Under the pieces are notes generated by a model. That model was not told where the DNA came from. It saw nothing but the letters and a program-made list of their open reading frames with translations, and did not search any database. A DNA stretch of 6,506 bases from DAOUMF01 sp034411955 (GTDB lineage Bacteria > Chloroflexota > Dehalococcoidia > SM23-28-2 > RBG-16-64-32). The stretch's first letter is position 1. Each line of letters opens with the position of its first letter. Location of the stretch: contig DAOUMF010000166.1 of assembly GCA_034411955.1 (NCBI GenBank), forward strand, positions 1-6,506, read 5' to 3'. A program made the translations under genes and the position numbers. Positions 1 to 4,578 of this stretch are shown piece after piece.

Positions 1-484
1 TCTCCACACCTTTCGGCTTGTCGTGGGCGCGGGGGTTCGCTTCGTTGCCGAACTGGTCTGGCATGTAGTATCTGTCAGGCTCTTCCTGGAGCATTCGCTG
101 GGCCATGTAAATGGCGTTGTTGGTGGAGCGGGCGTTCTTGGCATAGACCACCTCGGCCCCAAAGGCGCGCAGCAATTGCCCCCGCTCGGGCGTGACGAAG
201 TCGGGTAGGACGCTGAGCAGGGAGTAGCCCCTCACGCGGGCCACCATCGCCAGGCTGATGCCCGTGTTGCCGCTGGTGGCCTCCAGGATCGTCTTGTCCG
301 GCGTCAGCGCGCCGCTCTCCTCTGCGGCGTCGATCATGTTCAGGGCGATGCGGTCCTTGACGGAGCCGGTGGGGTTGTGGCCCTCCAGCTTGGCGTAGAT
401 GTTCACGCCGGGCTTGGGGCTGGAGTGCTCCAGCCGCACCAGCGGCGTGTTGCCGATCGCGTGGAGGATATTCTGATAGAGCAT
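1..484 (-). CDS. cysM: Cysteine synthase (CysM/CysK family), 5' part, runs off the window
   Basis: PLP-dependent O-acetylserine (or O-phosphoserine) sulfhydrylase, the last step of cysteine biosynthesis, in the cytoplasm. About 161 N-terminal residues are present; family members are usually about 300, so roughly half is missing beyond position 1. Visible landmarks are the N-terminal IGNTPLVRL, the PLP-lysine segment NPTGSVKDR (Lys about residue 43), and EATSGNTGI, the phosphate/substrate loop. Further on are LPDFVTPERGQLLRAFGAEVV and a QFGNEANPRAH segment. NPTGSVKDR and EATSGNTGI look more like CysM than like E. coli CysK, so the symbol is a best guess; cystathionine beta-synthase-like members of the fold cannot be excluded without the C-terminus. 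The ATG at 484-482 fits the usual family start (MLYQNIL), although no strong Shine-Dalgarno precedes it. It is divergent from folP, with a promoter at 546-574. After RAH the sequence reads DKPKGVE where a Tyr-containing HYxxTGPE-like stretch is common. Confidence 0.9.
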   Translation of the reverse strand, partial: MLYQNILHAIGNTPLVRLEHSSPKPGVNIYAKLEGHNPTGSVKDRIALNMIDAAEESGALTPDKTILEATSGNTGISLAMVARVRGYSLLSVLPDFVTPERGQLLRAFGAEVVYAKNARSTNNAIYMAQRMLQEEPDRYYMPDQFGNEANPRAHDKPKGVE

Positions 485-522
485 GGCAGTTTCGCGACGG
501 CTGGCAGCGACAAGCGGAGGCA

Positions 523-538
523 AGAACTACGCAGTTCT
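523..538. promoter_or_regulatory. Perfect inverted repeat near the cysteine synthase start, operator or leader hairpin
   Basis: AGAACT-ACGC-AGTTCT: two 6-base arms with perfect complementarity around a 4-base loop. It lies immediately downstream of the predicted minus-strand -10 box, about where the first transcribed bases would be. It could be a DNA operator for a repressor or a small 5' hairpin in the mRNA. The stem is too short and lacks the T-run needed for a terminator. Function is inferred from position only. Confidence 0.35.
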
Positions 539-545
539 ACTAACG

Positions 546-574
546 AGTATAGCGGATTGAAGACATGCAGTCAT
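546..574 (-). promoter_or_regulatory. Putative sigma70-type promoter for the cysteine synthase gene
   Basis: Read on the minus strand, there is an ATGACT -35-like box (574-569), a 17-base spacer and a TATACT -10 box (551-546). The predicted start is near 539, leaving a leader of about 55 bases before the ATG at 484. The hexamers match consensus at 4/6 and 5/6. This is a pattern match only. Confidence 0.45.
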
Positions 575-594
575 TCGGTGCGTCCGGTTGGGAG

Positions 595-623
595 TGCCTC
601 CAGGTTCTCATTCGCGATATAAT
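595..623 (+). promoter_or_regulatory. Putative promoter of the folate operon
   Basis: A perfect consensus -10 hexamer, TATAAT, occupies 618-623, about 30 bases before folP. At a 17-base spacing the upstream hexamer is TGCCTC (595-600), a poor -35 match. TTGGGA at 588-593 is a better hexamer but 24 bases away. The transcription start would be near 630. The -10 is convincing and the -35 is not, so an activator or a weak constitutive promoter is possible. Confidence 0.45.
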
Positions 624-642
624 GCGCTGCGCTTGCCATACC

Positions 643-647
643 GGAGG
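643..647 (+). promoter_or_regulatory. Ribosome binding site of folP
   Basis: GGAGG (within GGAGGTGA) lies 6 bases before the ATG at 654. It is a near-perfect Shine-Dalgarno and fixes this ATG as the folP start. Confidence 0.8.
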
Positions 648-653
648 TGAAGG

Positions 654-1511
654 ATGATCGAGACAACGCAGCCCCAGCCGATGACCATCGGCGGGCGAGA
701 GTTCGTCTGGGGCCGCCGTACCTACGTCATGGGCATCGTCAACGTCACGCCGGATTCCTTCTCCGGCGATGGCCTGGCCGACGACGTGGCGGCGGCGGTG
801 AGCCAGGCCGTGAGCATGTGCCGGGAAGGCGCCGACATCATCGATGTCGGCGGCGAGTCCACCCGTCCCGGGTTCCAGTCCGTGCCGGCCGATGAGGAGA
901 TCCGGCGCACCGTCCCGGTGATCGACAGGCTGCTGCGCGAGGTGGACGTCCCCGTGAGTATCGACACCTACAAGGCGGAGGTGGCCCGAGCGGCCCTGGA
1001 TGCGGGGGCCTGTCTCGTGAACGACGTTCATGGCTTCCGTCGCGAGCCGGAGGTGGCGGCCGTGGCCGCCGAATTCGACGTGCCCGCGGTGGCGATGCAC
1101 AATCAGCGCGACCGCGAGTTCCACGATGTCATCGGCGACGTGACTGTGGGGCTCGTGGAGAGCCTGCGCATCGCCCGCGAGAGGGGGCTGCCGGACCAGC
1201 GTGTCATCGTCGACCCCGGCTTCAACTTCGGCTGGACTGAGGAGCAGGCGCTGGAGATGCTGCGCCGCCTGGGCGAACTGCGGACGCTGGGCCGGCCGCT
1301 GCTGGTGGGGACCTCCCGCAAGTCCACCATCGGAGTCGTCCTGGGGCTGCCGGTGGAGGATCGACTGGAGGGGACGGCGGCGACGGTGGCCTTGGCCATC
1401 GCCAACGGGGCGGACATCGTGCGCGTCCACGACGTCAAGGAGATGGCCCGGGTGGCGCGCATGGCCGACGCCGTCGTCCGCGGTTGGACGAAGTCGGAGG
1501 CGCGCGGTTAA
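654..1511 (+). CDS. folP: Dihydropteroate synthase
   Basis: Condenses 6-hydroxymethyl-7,8-dihydropterin diphosphate with p-aminobenzoate to give 7,8-dihydropteroate; cytoplasmic, and the sulfonamide target in other bacteria. At 285 residues it is of normal length, and the TIM-barrel motifs appear in order. These are GIVNVTPDSFS (about 27-37), DIIDVGGESTRPG (61-73), the pterin-binding Asp in VSIDTYK (Asp104), LVNDVHG (121-127), AMHN (147-150), VDPGF (186-190), GTSRKS (219-224, with the conserved Lys/Arg) and RVHD (257-260). Two departures from the usual pattern are visible. The loop after the MH pair is short (MHNQRDREFHDV). The segment usually reading DPGxGFxK is DPGFNFGW here, with Trp194 where Lys is common. 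The gene opens a four-gene operon; its TAA overlaps the next ATG by one base (TAATG). A 296-residue open frame antisense to it is a GC-bias shadow. Confidence 0.96.
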   Translation: MIETTQPQPMTIGGREFVWGRRTYVMGIVNVTPDSFSGDGLADDVAAAVSQAVSMCREGADIIDVGGESTRPGFQSVPADEEIRRTVPVIDRLLREVDVPVSIDTYKAEVARAALDAGACLVNDVHGFRREPEVAAVAAEFDVPAVAMHNQRDREFHDVIGDVTVGLVESLRIARERGLPDQRVIVDPGFNFGWTEEQALEMLRRLGELRTLGRPLLVGTSRKSTIGVVLGLPVEDRLEGTAATVALAIANGADIVRVHDVKEMARVARMADAVVRGWTKSEARG

Positions 1512-1912
1512 TGGCCCAGCGTGGCGTGGCCCCGTTCACCGCCTTCATAGGGGCGGAGATGGAGGAGCTGCGGGAAGGCTACGCTCGCCTCTCCCTGGTG
1601 CTCGAGGAGCGCCACACCAACCCCAACGGCGTGATGCACGGCGGGGTGATCACGACCCTCATGGACTCCGCTTTGGGCGTATCCCTGGGCGTCCTGCGGG
1701 GAGAGGAGGCCTTCCGCAACCCCCACGCCACGATCGATATGAACGCGGGCTTCCTGGCTAGCGCCCGTGCCGGCGATAGGATCGTGGTGGAGGGACGGGT
1801 GATCCACATGGGCAGGTCTATCGCTTTCGGGGAGGCGGAGGCCCGCCGTCATGACGGCGACCTCATCGCCAAAGGACGGCTGACCTTCGCCATCCGTGGC
1901 GGGAACCAGTGA
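1511..1912 (+). CDS. PaaI-family hotdog thioesterase, first tandem copy
   Basis: Predicted hotdog-fold acyl-CoA (possibly aryl-CoA) thioesterase of the PaaI/4HBT group, 133 residues, the usual single-domain length. The family core is clear. NPNGVMHGGVITTLMD (37-52) holds the His-Gly-Gly helix start and the Asp (Asp52) that acts as general base or nucleophile in PaaI-like enzymes. It is followed by the beta-strand segments DMNAGFLASARAGD (76-89) and VVEGRVIHMGRSIAFGEAEA. Such proteins normally form dimers or tetramers with active sites shared between subunits. The start at 1511 is chosen over an in-frame ATG at 1484 because it gives a TAATG overlap with folP, has GGAGG at 1496-1500, and matches the N-terminus of the paralog. 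About 67% identical by hand count to the next gene. The substrate is unknown; the position between folP and folK hints at, but does not prove, a folate-linked role. Confidence 0.9.
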   Translation: MAQRGVAPFTAFIGAEMEELREGYARLSLVLEERHTNPNGVMHGGVITTLMDSALGVSLGVLRGEEAFRNPHATIDMNAGFLASARAGDRIVVEGRVIHMGRSIAFGEAEARRHDGDLIAKGRLTFAIRGGNQ

Positions 1913-1933
1913 TGTCCGGCGGAAGGGAGAAGG

Positions 1934-2341
1934 GTGACTGAGGAGCTGTCGTCCAGCCCGTTCGTGGAGCTCATCGGCGGGAAGCTGGAGGAGACGAGTG
2001 AGGGCTACATGCGGCTGTCGGTTTCCCTGGCGGCGCATCACACGAACCCAAACGGGGTGATGCACGGCGGCGTGGTCACCACGCTCATGGACGAAGTGCT
2101 GGGCGGGGCCATCGCCTCGGTGCGGGGGATGGAGGCCATGCGCGCCGCTCCTCACTCCACGGTGGAGATGAACGCCAGCTTTCTGGCCGCTGCCCGGCCC
2201 GGCGACAGGGTAGTGGTGGAGGGGCGGGTGTTGCGGCTGGGCAAGAGCGTCGCCTTTGGGGAGGCGGAGGCCCGTCGCAGCGACGGCGAGCTCATCGCTA
2301 AGGGACGGCTGACCTTCGCCATCCCCAACCGGAGGGACTGA
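1934..2341 (+). CDS. PaaI-family hotdog thioesterase, second tandem copy
   Basis: Paralog of the preceding gene, 135 residues, with the same hotdog domain. NPNGVMHGGVVTTLMD (38-53, catalytic Asp53) is intact, and the C-terminal strand region (AFGEAEARR, then LIAKGRLTFAI) is nearly the same in both copies. The copies differ mostly in the helix after Asp (EVLGGAIASVRGMEAMRAA against SALGVSLGVLRGEEAFRN), a region expected to line the acyl pocket. They therefore probably differ in substrate, or the two form a mixed oligomer. The start codon is GTG at 1934, preceded by a purine-rich GGAAGGGAG (1921-1929), 21 bases after the first copy's stop. Its TGA overlaps the folK ATG by one base. Nothing suggests decay: no frameshift, catalytic residues kept. 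Confidence 0.9.
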   Translation: MTEELSSSPFVELIGGKLEETSEGYMRLSVSLAAHHTNPNGVMHGGVVTTLMDEVLGGAIASVRGMEAMRAAPHSTVEMNASFLAAARPGDRVVVEGRVLRLGKSVAFGEAEARRSDGELIAKGRLTFAIPNRRD

Positions 2342-2871
2342 TGGCGGCCGCATACCTGGGGCTGGGCTCTAACCTGGGGAACCGTGAGGCGAACATGCGG
2401 ACGGCGCTGCGCGACCTGTGGCGGATGGGTCGCGTGGCGGCCGTGTCGTCCCTGTATGAGACGGAGCCGGCGGGCGGCCTCGCCCAGCCCTCGTTCTACA
2501 ACGCCGCCTGCCGTCTGGAGACCGGGCTGGAGCCGCGACCGCTGCTGCGCTTCCTCCAGGGGCTGGAGCACGAGCTGGGCCGGCGGCCGGGCGGCGAGCG
2601 CTGGGGCCCCCGACCCATCGATCTGGACATACTGCTGTACGAGAGCCGGGTTGTGGACGAGGAGGGCCTGGTCATACCGCATCCCCGGCTGGCGGAGCGG
2701 TCGTTCGTGCTGCTGCCGCTGGCGGAGATCGCGGCGGAAGTGAGGTTCCATGACGACGGCCGAACGGTGGGCGAACTGCTGGCGGCGGCCGGGATGGAGG
2801 GCGTGCGGCGCGTCGCGGAGGCGGGGTGGGACGGGCTGGAGGGGATGGCGGCGGAGAAGCTGTCGCTCTAG
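2341..2871 (+). CDS. folK: 2-amino-4-hydroxy-6-hydroxymethyldihydropteridine diphosphokinase
   Basis: HPPK transfers pyrophosphate from ATP to 6-hydroxymethyl-7,8-dihydropterin, making the substrate of FolP, which is encoded at the head of the same operon. At 176 residues it is slightly longer than the E. coli enzyme. Motifs are AYLGLGSNLGNR (4-15), SSLYETEP (36-43), FYNAA (52-56), and RWGPRPIDLDILL (87-99) with the two Mg-binding Asp residues 94 and 96. PHPRLAERSFVLLPLAEI (113-130) follows. Residues from about 155 on are a short extension beyond the usual domain. The ATG overlaps the upstream TGA (TGATG) and has GGAGG at 2331-2335, spaced 5 bases. It ends 23 bases from a convergent minus-strand gene, and no clear hairpin-plus-T terminator lies between them. 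No folB is fused or adjacent. Confidence 0.96.
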   Translation: MAAAYLGLGSNLGNREANMRTALRDLWRMGRVAAVSSLYETEPAGGLAQPSFYNAACRLETGLEPRPLLRFLQGLEHELGRRPGGERWGPRPIDLDILLYESRVVDEEGLVIPHPRLAERSFVLLPLAEIAAEVRFHDDGRTVGELLAAAGMEGVRRVAEAGWDGLEGMAAEKLSL

Positions 2872-2894
2872 GACTGCTGCGCCGCGCCGGGGGA

Positions 2895-3113
2895 CTATTC
2901 CAGGGCCGCTTCCAACTCCTCCTCTTCCTCCTCGGTGGCGGAGAACATCGTCCAGCCGATCCAGAAGGCGAGGGCGTTGAGGGCGCCGAGGATGATGGTG
3001 ATGGGCAGGGCCAGCGCCAGGTAGCTGCGGCGGGACAGCGCCCACACGAAGACCACCATCTCCAGCACGCTGGCCAGCATAATGACGGTGCCCAGACGCT
3101 GGGAGCCTTCCAT
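2895..3113 (-). CDS. Small two-helix membrane protein with acidic tail, unknown function
   Basis: A 72-residue protein I do not recognise as a named family. Two hydrophobic segments are visible: residues about 8-25 (ending VVFVWAL) and about 32-57 (LALALPITIILGALNALAFW and onward). They are separated by a short basic turn (SRRSY). The last 14 residues are strongly acidic (EEEEEELEAALE). By the positive-inside rule the basic loop would be cytoplasmic, which leaves the acidic tail outside; this is a rough prediction. Its ATG shares one base with the stop of the upstream Trm112-like gene (TGATG on the minus strand), and a GAGGA Shine-Dalgarno sits inside that gene, so the two are translationally coupled. 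It ends in TAG, convergent with folK. Codon use and coupling make it more likely real than a shadow. Confidence 0.72.
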   Translation of the reverse strand: MEGSQRLGTVIMLASVLEMVVFVWALSRRSYLALALPITIILGALNALAFWIGWTMFSATEEEEEELEAALE

Positions 3114-3298
3114 CAGGAGGTCCTCATCTCCGGAGGCAGAAGGTTGGGAATACGGTCCTCAATGGGATAGCGCTCCGAGCACTGGTTGCAGGTGAGGTGG
3201 CCGCTGATCACCTCTTCGCTCGACTCCTCCTCAACGGCAAGTTCCAGGGGACTCTTGCAGATGGGACAGGCTAGGATCTCGACTAGGTCCTTGCGCAT
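3113..3298 (-). CDS. Trm112/YcaR-like zinc-ribbon protein
   Basis: A 61-residue protein of the Trm112p-like family (bacterial UPF0434/YcaR type). Two CxxC knuckles, CPIC (11-14) and CNQC (37-40), form the expected zinc site. The C-terminal YPIEDRIPNLLPPE (44-57) is the family signature after the second knuckle. Eukaryotic and archaeal Trm112 activates methyltransferases; the job of the bacterial short form is not settled, so no specific function is claimed. The linker between knuckles is very acidic (EEESSEE). The start at 3298 has GAGGT 8 bases upstream and a sigma70-like promoter close behind. It is the first gene of a two-gene minus-strand operon. Confidence 0.9.
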   Translation of the reverse strand: MRKDLVEILACPICKSPLELAVEEESSEEVISGHLTCNQCSERYPIEDRIPNLLPPEMRTS

Positions 3299-3318
3299 GA
3301 CATGGTACCTCGTCGGTA

Positions 3319-3347
3319 ATTGTAGGCCTGCGCTGTGAAGGCGTCAA
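3319..3347 (-). promoter_or_regulatory. Sigma70-type promoter of the Trm112-like operon
   Basis: On the minus strand, TTGACG (3347-3342), a spacer of exactly 17 bases, and TACAAT (3324-3319): 5/6 matches in both boxes. The predicted start is near 3312, just before the Shine-Dalgarno GAGGT (3311-3307), giving a leader of only about 14 bases. It is the best promoter match in the window. Confidence 0.7.
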
Positions 3348-3394
3348 ACCGTCGGCGGTAAGACCTCCGAGTTGGACGGCCGCGGCGAGGGCGG

Positions 3395-3418
3395 CCTTTC
3401 GACTTCGCTCAGGGCAGG
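3395..3418 (-). repeat. Dispersed repeat, upstream inverted copy
   Basis: The reverse complement of this 24-base stretch matches 4142-4165 at 23 of 24 positions (core CCTGAGCGAAGTCGAA). It lies in the intergenic region before the membrane-protein gene and overlaps the putative -35 box of that gene. From memory, short GAGCGAAGTCGAAG repeats are common in many environmental bacterial genomes, Chloroflexota among them. Copy number in this genome cannot be judged from one window. Confidence 0.75.
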
Positions 3419-3427
3419 GCTTACAAT
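3399..3427 (+). promoter_or_regulatory. Putative promoter of the 3440-5010 gene cluster
   Basis: TCGACT (3399-3404, 4/6 match to -35), 17-base spacer, TACAAT (3422-3427, 5/6 match to -10). Transcription would start near 3434, only about 6 bases before the ATG at 3440. The -35 falls inside the dispersed repeat. It is divergent from the Trm112 promoter. Confidence 0.5.
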
Positions 3428-3439
3428 GGATGCGTCGGC

Positions 3440-4180
3440 ATGGCCACGGCAGTGAGACGCATTCCCCTGGACCGCCGTGTCTGCATCGTCCGGAAGGACC
3501 GGATCGATGTGCGACCGGAGCGGGCCGCCCTCGTCGGGCCGCTCGTGGGCCTGTCGATTAGTCTCGGGTTATTCCTGTCGGTGGGTGTGTTCAGCGGCGA
3601 CCTCTCGACCTTGGCCCTGGCTGCCATGCTCGTCTCGGGCCTCATCCTTGGGCCCTTCTCCATCATGGCGGTCGTCTATTCGCTCCTGGGCGCCAACGTC
3701 GTCATCGACGCCAAGAAGCAGTCGGCCACCTTCCAGCAGGGCGTCCTGGGCCTAGGACTGGGGATGGTGGAACTGGCGCCGTTCTGGAAGATCGAGCGGC
3801 TGGAGGTGCAGGACCTGCCCCTAGGTGAGGTGGAGGCCAGGAGGTCGCCGCTGCCCCTGGACCTGCGGGCCTGGGACGTGGTGCTGGTGAAGACCAGCGG
3901 CAAGCAGCTCTCTATCGGCCAGGTGATCGCTGCCAGCAGCCCTGACCTGATCGACGAGGGGTTCGACCGCGCTCTGGCCGCGGCGGAGGCCGTGGGGGCG
4001 CTGGTCGGCAAGCCGGTGGTCATCACCGCCGCCGTCGAGGAGGCTGCCGCGGAGGCGGCCGAAGGTCAGGCCGAAGGGCGGGCGGGCGAGCCCGCGGAGG
4101 GACCTGCCCTGCCTGCCCGCCCAGGGAGCGAAGCTGAAGGGCCTGCCCTGAGCGAAGTCGAAGGGTCGCAGCAGGCGTGA
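3440..4180 (+). CDS. Two-helix membrane protein with soluble domain, unknown function
   Basis: A 246-residue protein not assigned to a named family. Residues 1-30 are basic and probably cytoplasmic. Two hydrophobic segments (about 31-50 and 56-83) form a helical hairpin. Residues about 86-170 form a soluble domain of alternating strands (VVIDAKKQSATFQQG, then IERLEVQDL, DVVLVKTSGKQLSIG). This resembles the bacterial PH-like domains that follow a transmembrane hairpin, but that reading is only suggestive. An Ala/Glu/Gly/Pro-rich low-complexity tail runs from about 197 to the end, and its last part is encoded by a dispersed repeat (RPGSEAEG then PALSEVEG). No Shine-Dalgarno precedes the ATG, and the predicted leader is about 6 bases, so translation may be leaderless-like. 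A GTG four codons later is an alternative start. The TGA overlaps the next gene's GTG by four bases. Confidence 0.8.
   Translation: MATAVRRIPLDRRVCIVRKDRIDVRPERAALVGPLVGLSISLGLFLSVGVFSGDLSTLALAAMLVSGLILGPFSIMAVVYSLLGANVVIDAKKQSATFQQGVLGLGLGMVELAPFWKIERLEVQDLPLGEVEARRSPLPLDLRAWDVVLVKTSGKQLSIGQVIAASSPDLIDEGFDRALAAAEAVGALVGKPVVITAAVEEAAAEAAEGQAEGRAGEPAEGPALPARPGSEAEGPALSEVEGSQQA
4121..4168 (+). repeat. Dispersed repeat inside a gene, two tandem 24-base units
   Basis: Two adjacent 24-base units (4121-4144 and 4145-4168) share 16 of 24 bases by hand count, with the common core GAGCGAAG and GAAGGG. The second unit, counted from 4142, is the inverted match of 3395-3418 (23/24). In frame they encode RPGSEAEG and PALSEVEG at the end of the membrane protein. 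The first unit looks like a decayed copy. The insertion preserves the reading frame and probably supplied a new C-terminus. Confidence 0.7.
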
Positions 4181-4575
4181 GTCTGGAGGCGGAGATCCTC
4201 CGCAAGTACCGCACGGTGGCGGTGGTCGGCGTCTCCTCACGGGAAGACCGGCCCAGCTACCGTGTGGCCCGTTACCTCAAGGAGCACGGCTACCGCATCA
4301 TCCCCGTCAACCCCGGCGAGACGGACGTGCTGGGAGAACGGTGCTACCCGGATATCTGCTCCGTTCCCGAGCCGGTGGAGGTGGTGGACGTCTTTCGTCG
4401 CCCGCAGCACGTGCCGCGGGTGGTGGCCGAGGCGATGTCCAGCGGCGCCAAGGCGATCTGGATGCAGGAAGGAGTCGTTCATGAAGCGGCGGCCCGCCGC
4501 GCGCGAAAGGCAGGACTGGAAGTGGTGATGGACCGCTGCATGAAGAAGGAGCACGAGAAGCTGACCGGAGGGTAG
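4177..4575 (+). CDS. CoA-binding domain protein (YccU-like)
   Basis: A 132-residue single-domain Rossmann protein of the CoA_binding_2/YccU family, related to the N-terminal CoA-binding domain of succinyl-CoA synthetase alpha. Landmarks are VAVVGVSSREDRPSYRVARYL (14-34, the nucleotide-binding glycine loop), GYRIIPVNPGETDVLGERCY (38-57), VDVFRRPQHVPRVV (70-83), AIWMQEGVVHEAAARRA (93-109) and the C-terminal signature VVMDRCMKKEH (116-126). The family binds CoA or acyl-CoA; its physiological role is not well established. The start is GTG at 4177, overlapping the upstream TGA (GTGA), with no strong Shine-Dalgarno, consistent with translational coupling. It is followed after 3 bases by the PPOX-family gene, suggesting co-transcription. 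Confidence 0.92.
   Translation: MSLEAEILRKYRTVAVVGVSSREDRPSYRVARYLKEHGYRIIPVNPGETDVLGERCYPDICSVPEPVEVVDVFRRPQHVPRVVAEAMSSGAKAIWMQEGVVHEAAARRARKAGLEVVMDRCMKKEHEKLTGG
4567..4571 (+). promoter_or_regulatory. Ribosome binding site of the PPOX-family gene
   Basis: GGAGG, 7 bases before the ATG at 4579 and inside the last codons of the CoA-binding gene. It fixes the start of the downstream gene. Confidence 0.7.
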
Positions 4576-4578
4576 GTC

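Noticed and set aside
540..1430. 296-residue open frame antisense to folP
   Set aside because: It is rich in His, Arg and Asp with no domain pattern, lies wholly opposite a well-supported folP, and is typical of GC-bias shadow frames.
1484..1511. Longer N-terminus for the first thioesterase starting at ATG 1484
   Set aside because: It would overlap folP by 28 bases and add nine residues absent from the paralog; ATG 1511 has GGAGG upstream and a TAATG junction.
1508..2353. 281-residue minus-strand frame opposite both thioesterases
   Set aside because: Its internal repetition only mirrors the tandem duplication on the plus strand; no recognisable protein features.
2848..2890. Possible terminator between folK and the convergent gene
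   Set aside because: GCGGCG and CGCCGC can pair only across a loop of nearly 30 bases, and no T-run follows in either direction.
2152..3045. 297-residue minus-strand frame across folK
   Set aside because: It conflicts with clearly coding folK and with the 72-residue membrane protein; His/Pro/Arg-rich shadow composition.
3378..3399. GC hairpin GGCCGC-N7-GCGGCC followed by TTT
   Set aside because: The stem is 6 bp with only three Ts and no plus-strand gene lies immediately upstream to terminate; chance is likely at this GC content.
4076..4122. GC-rich inverted repeat GGGCGGGC / GCCCGCCC inside the tail of the membrane protein
   Set aside because: The 8-bp arms are 31 bases apart in a low-complexity, very GC-rich coding stretch; expected by composition, and no termination or recombination signal accompanies it.
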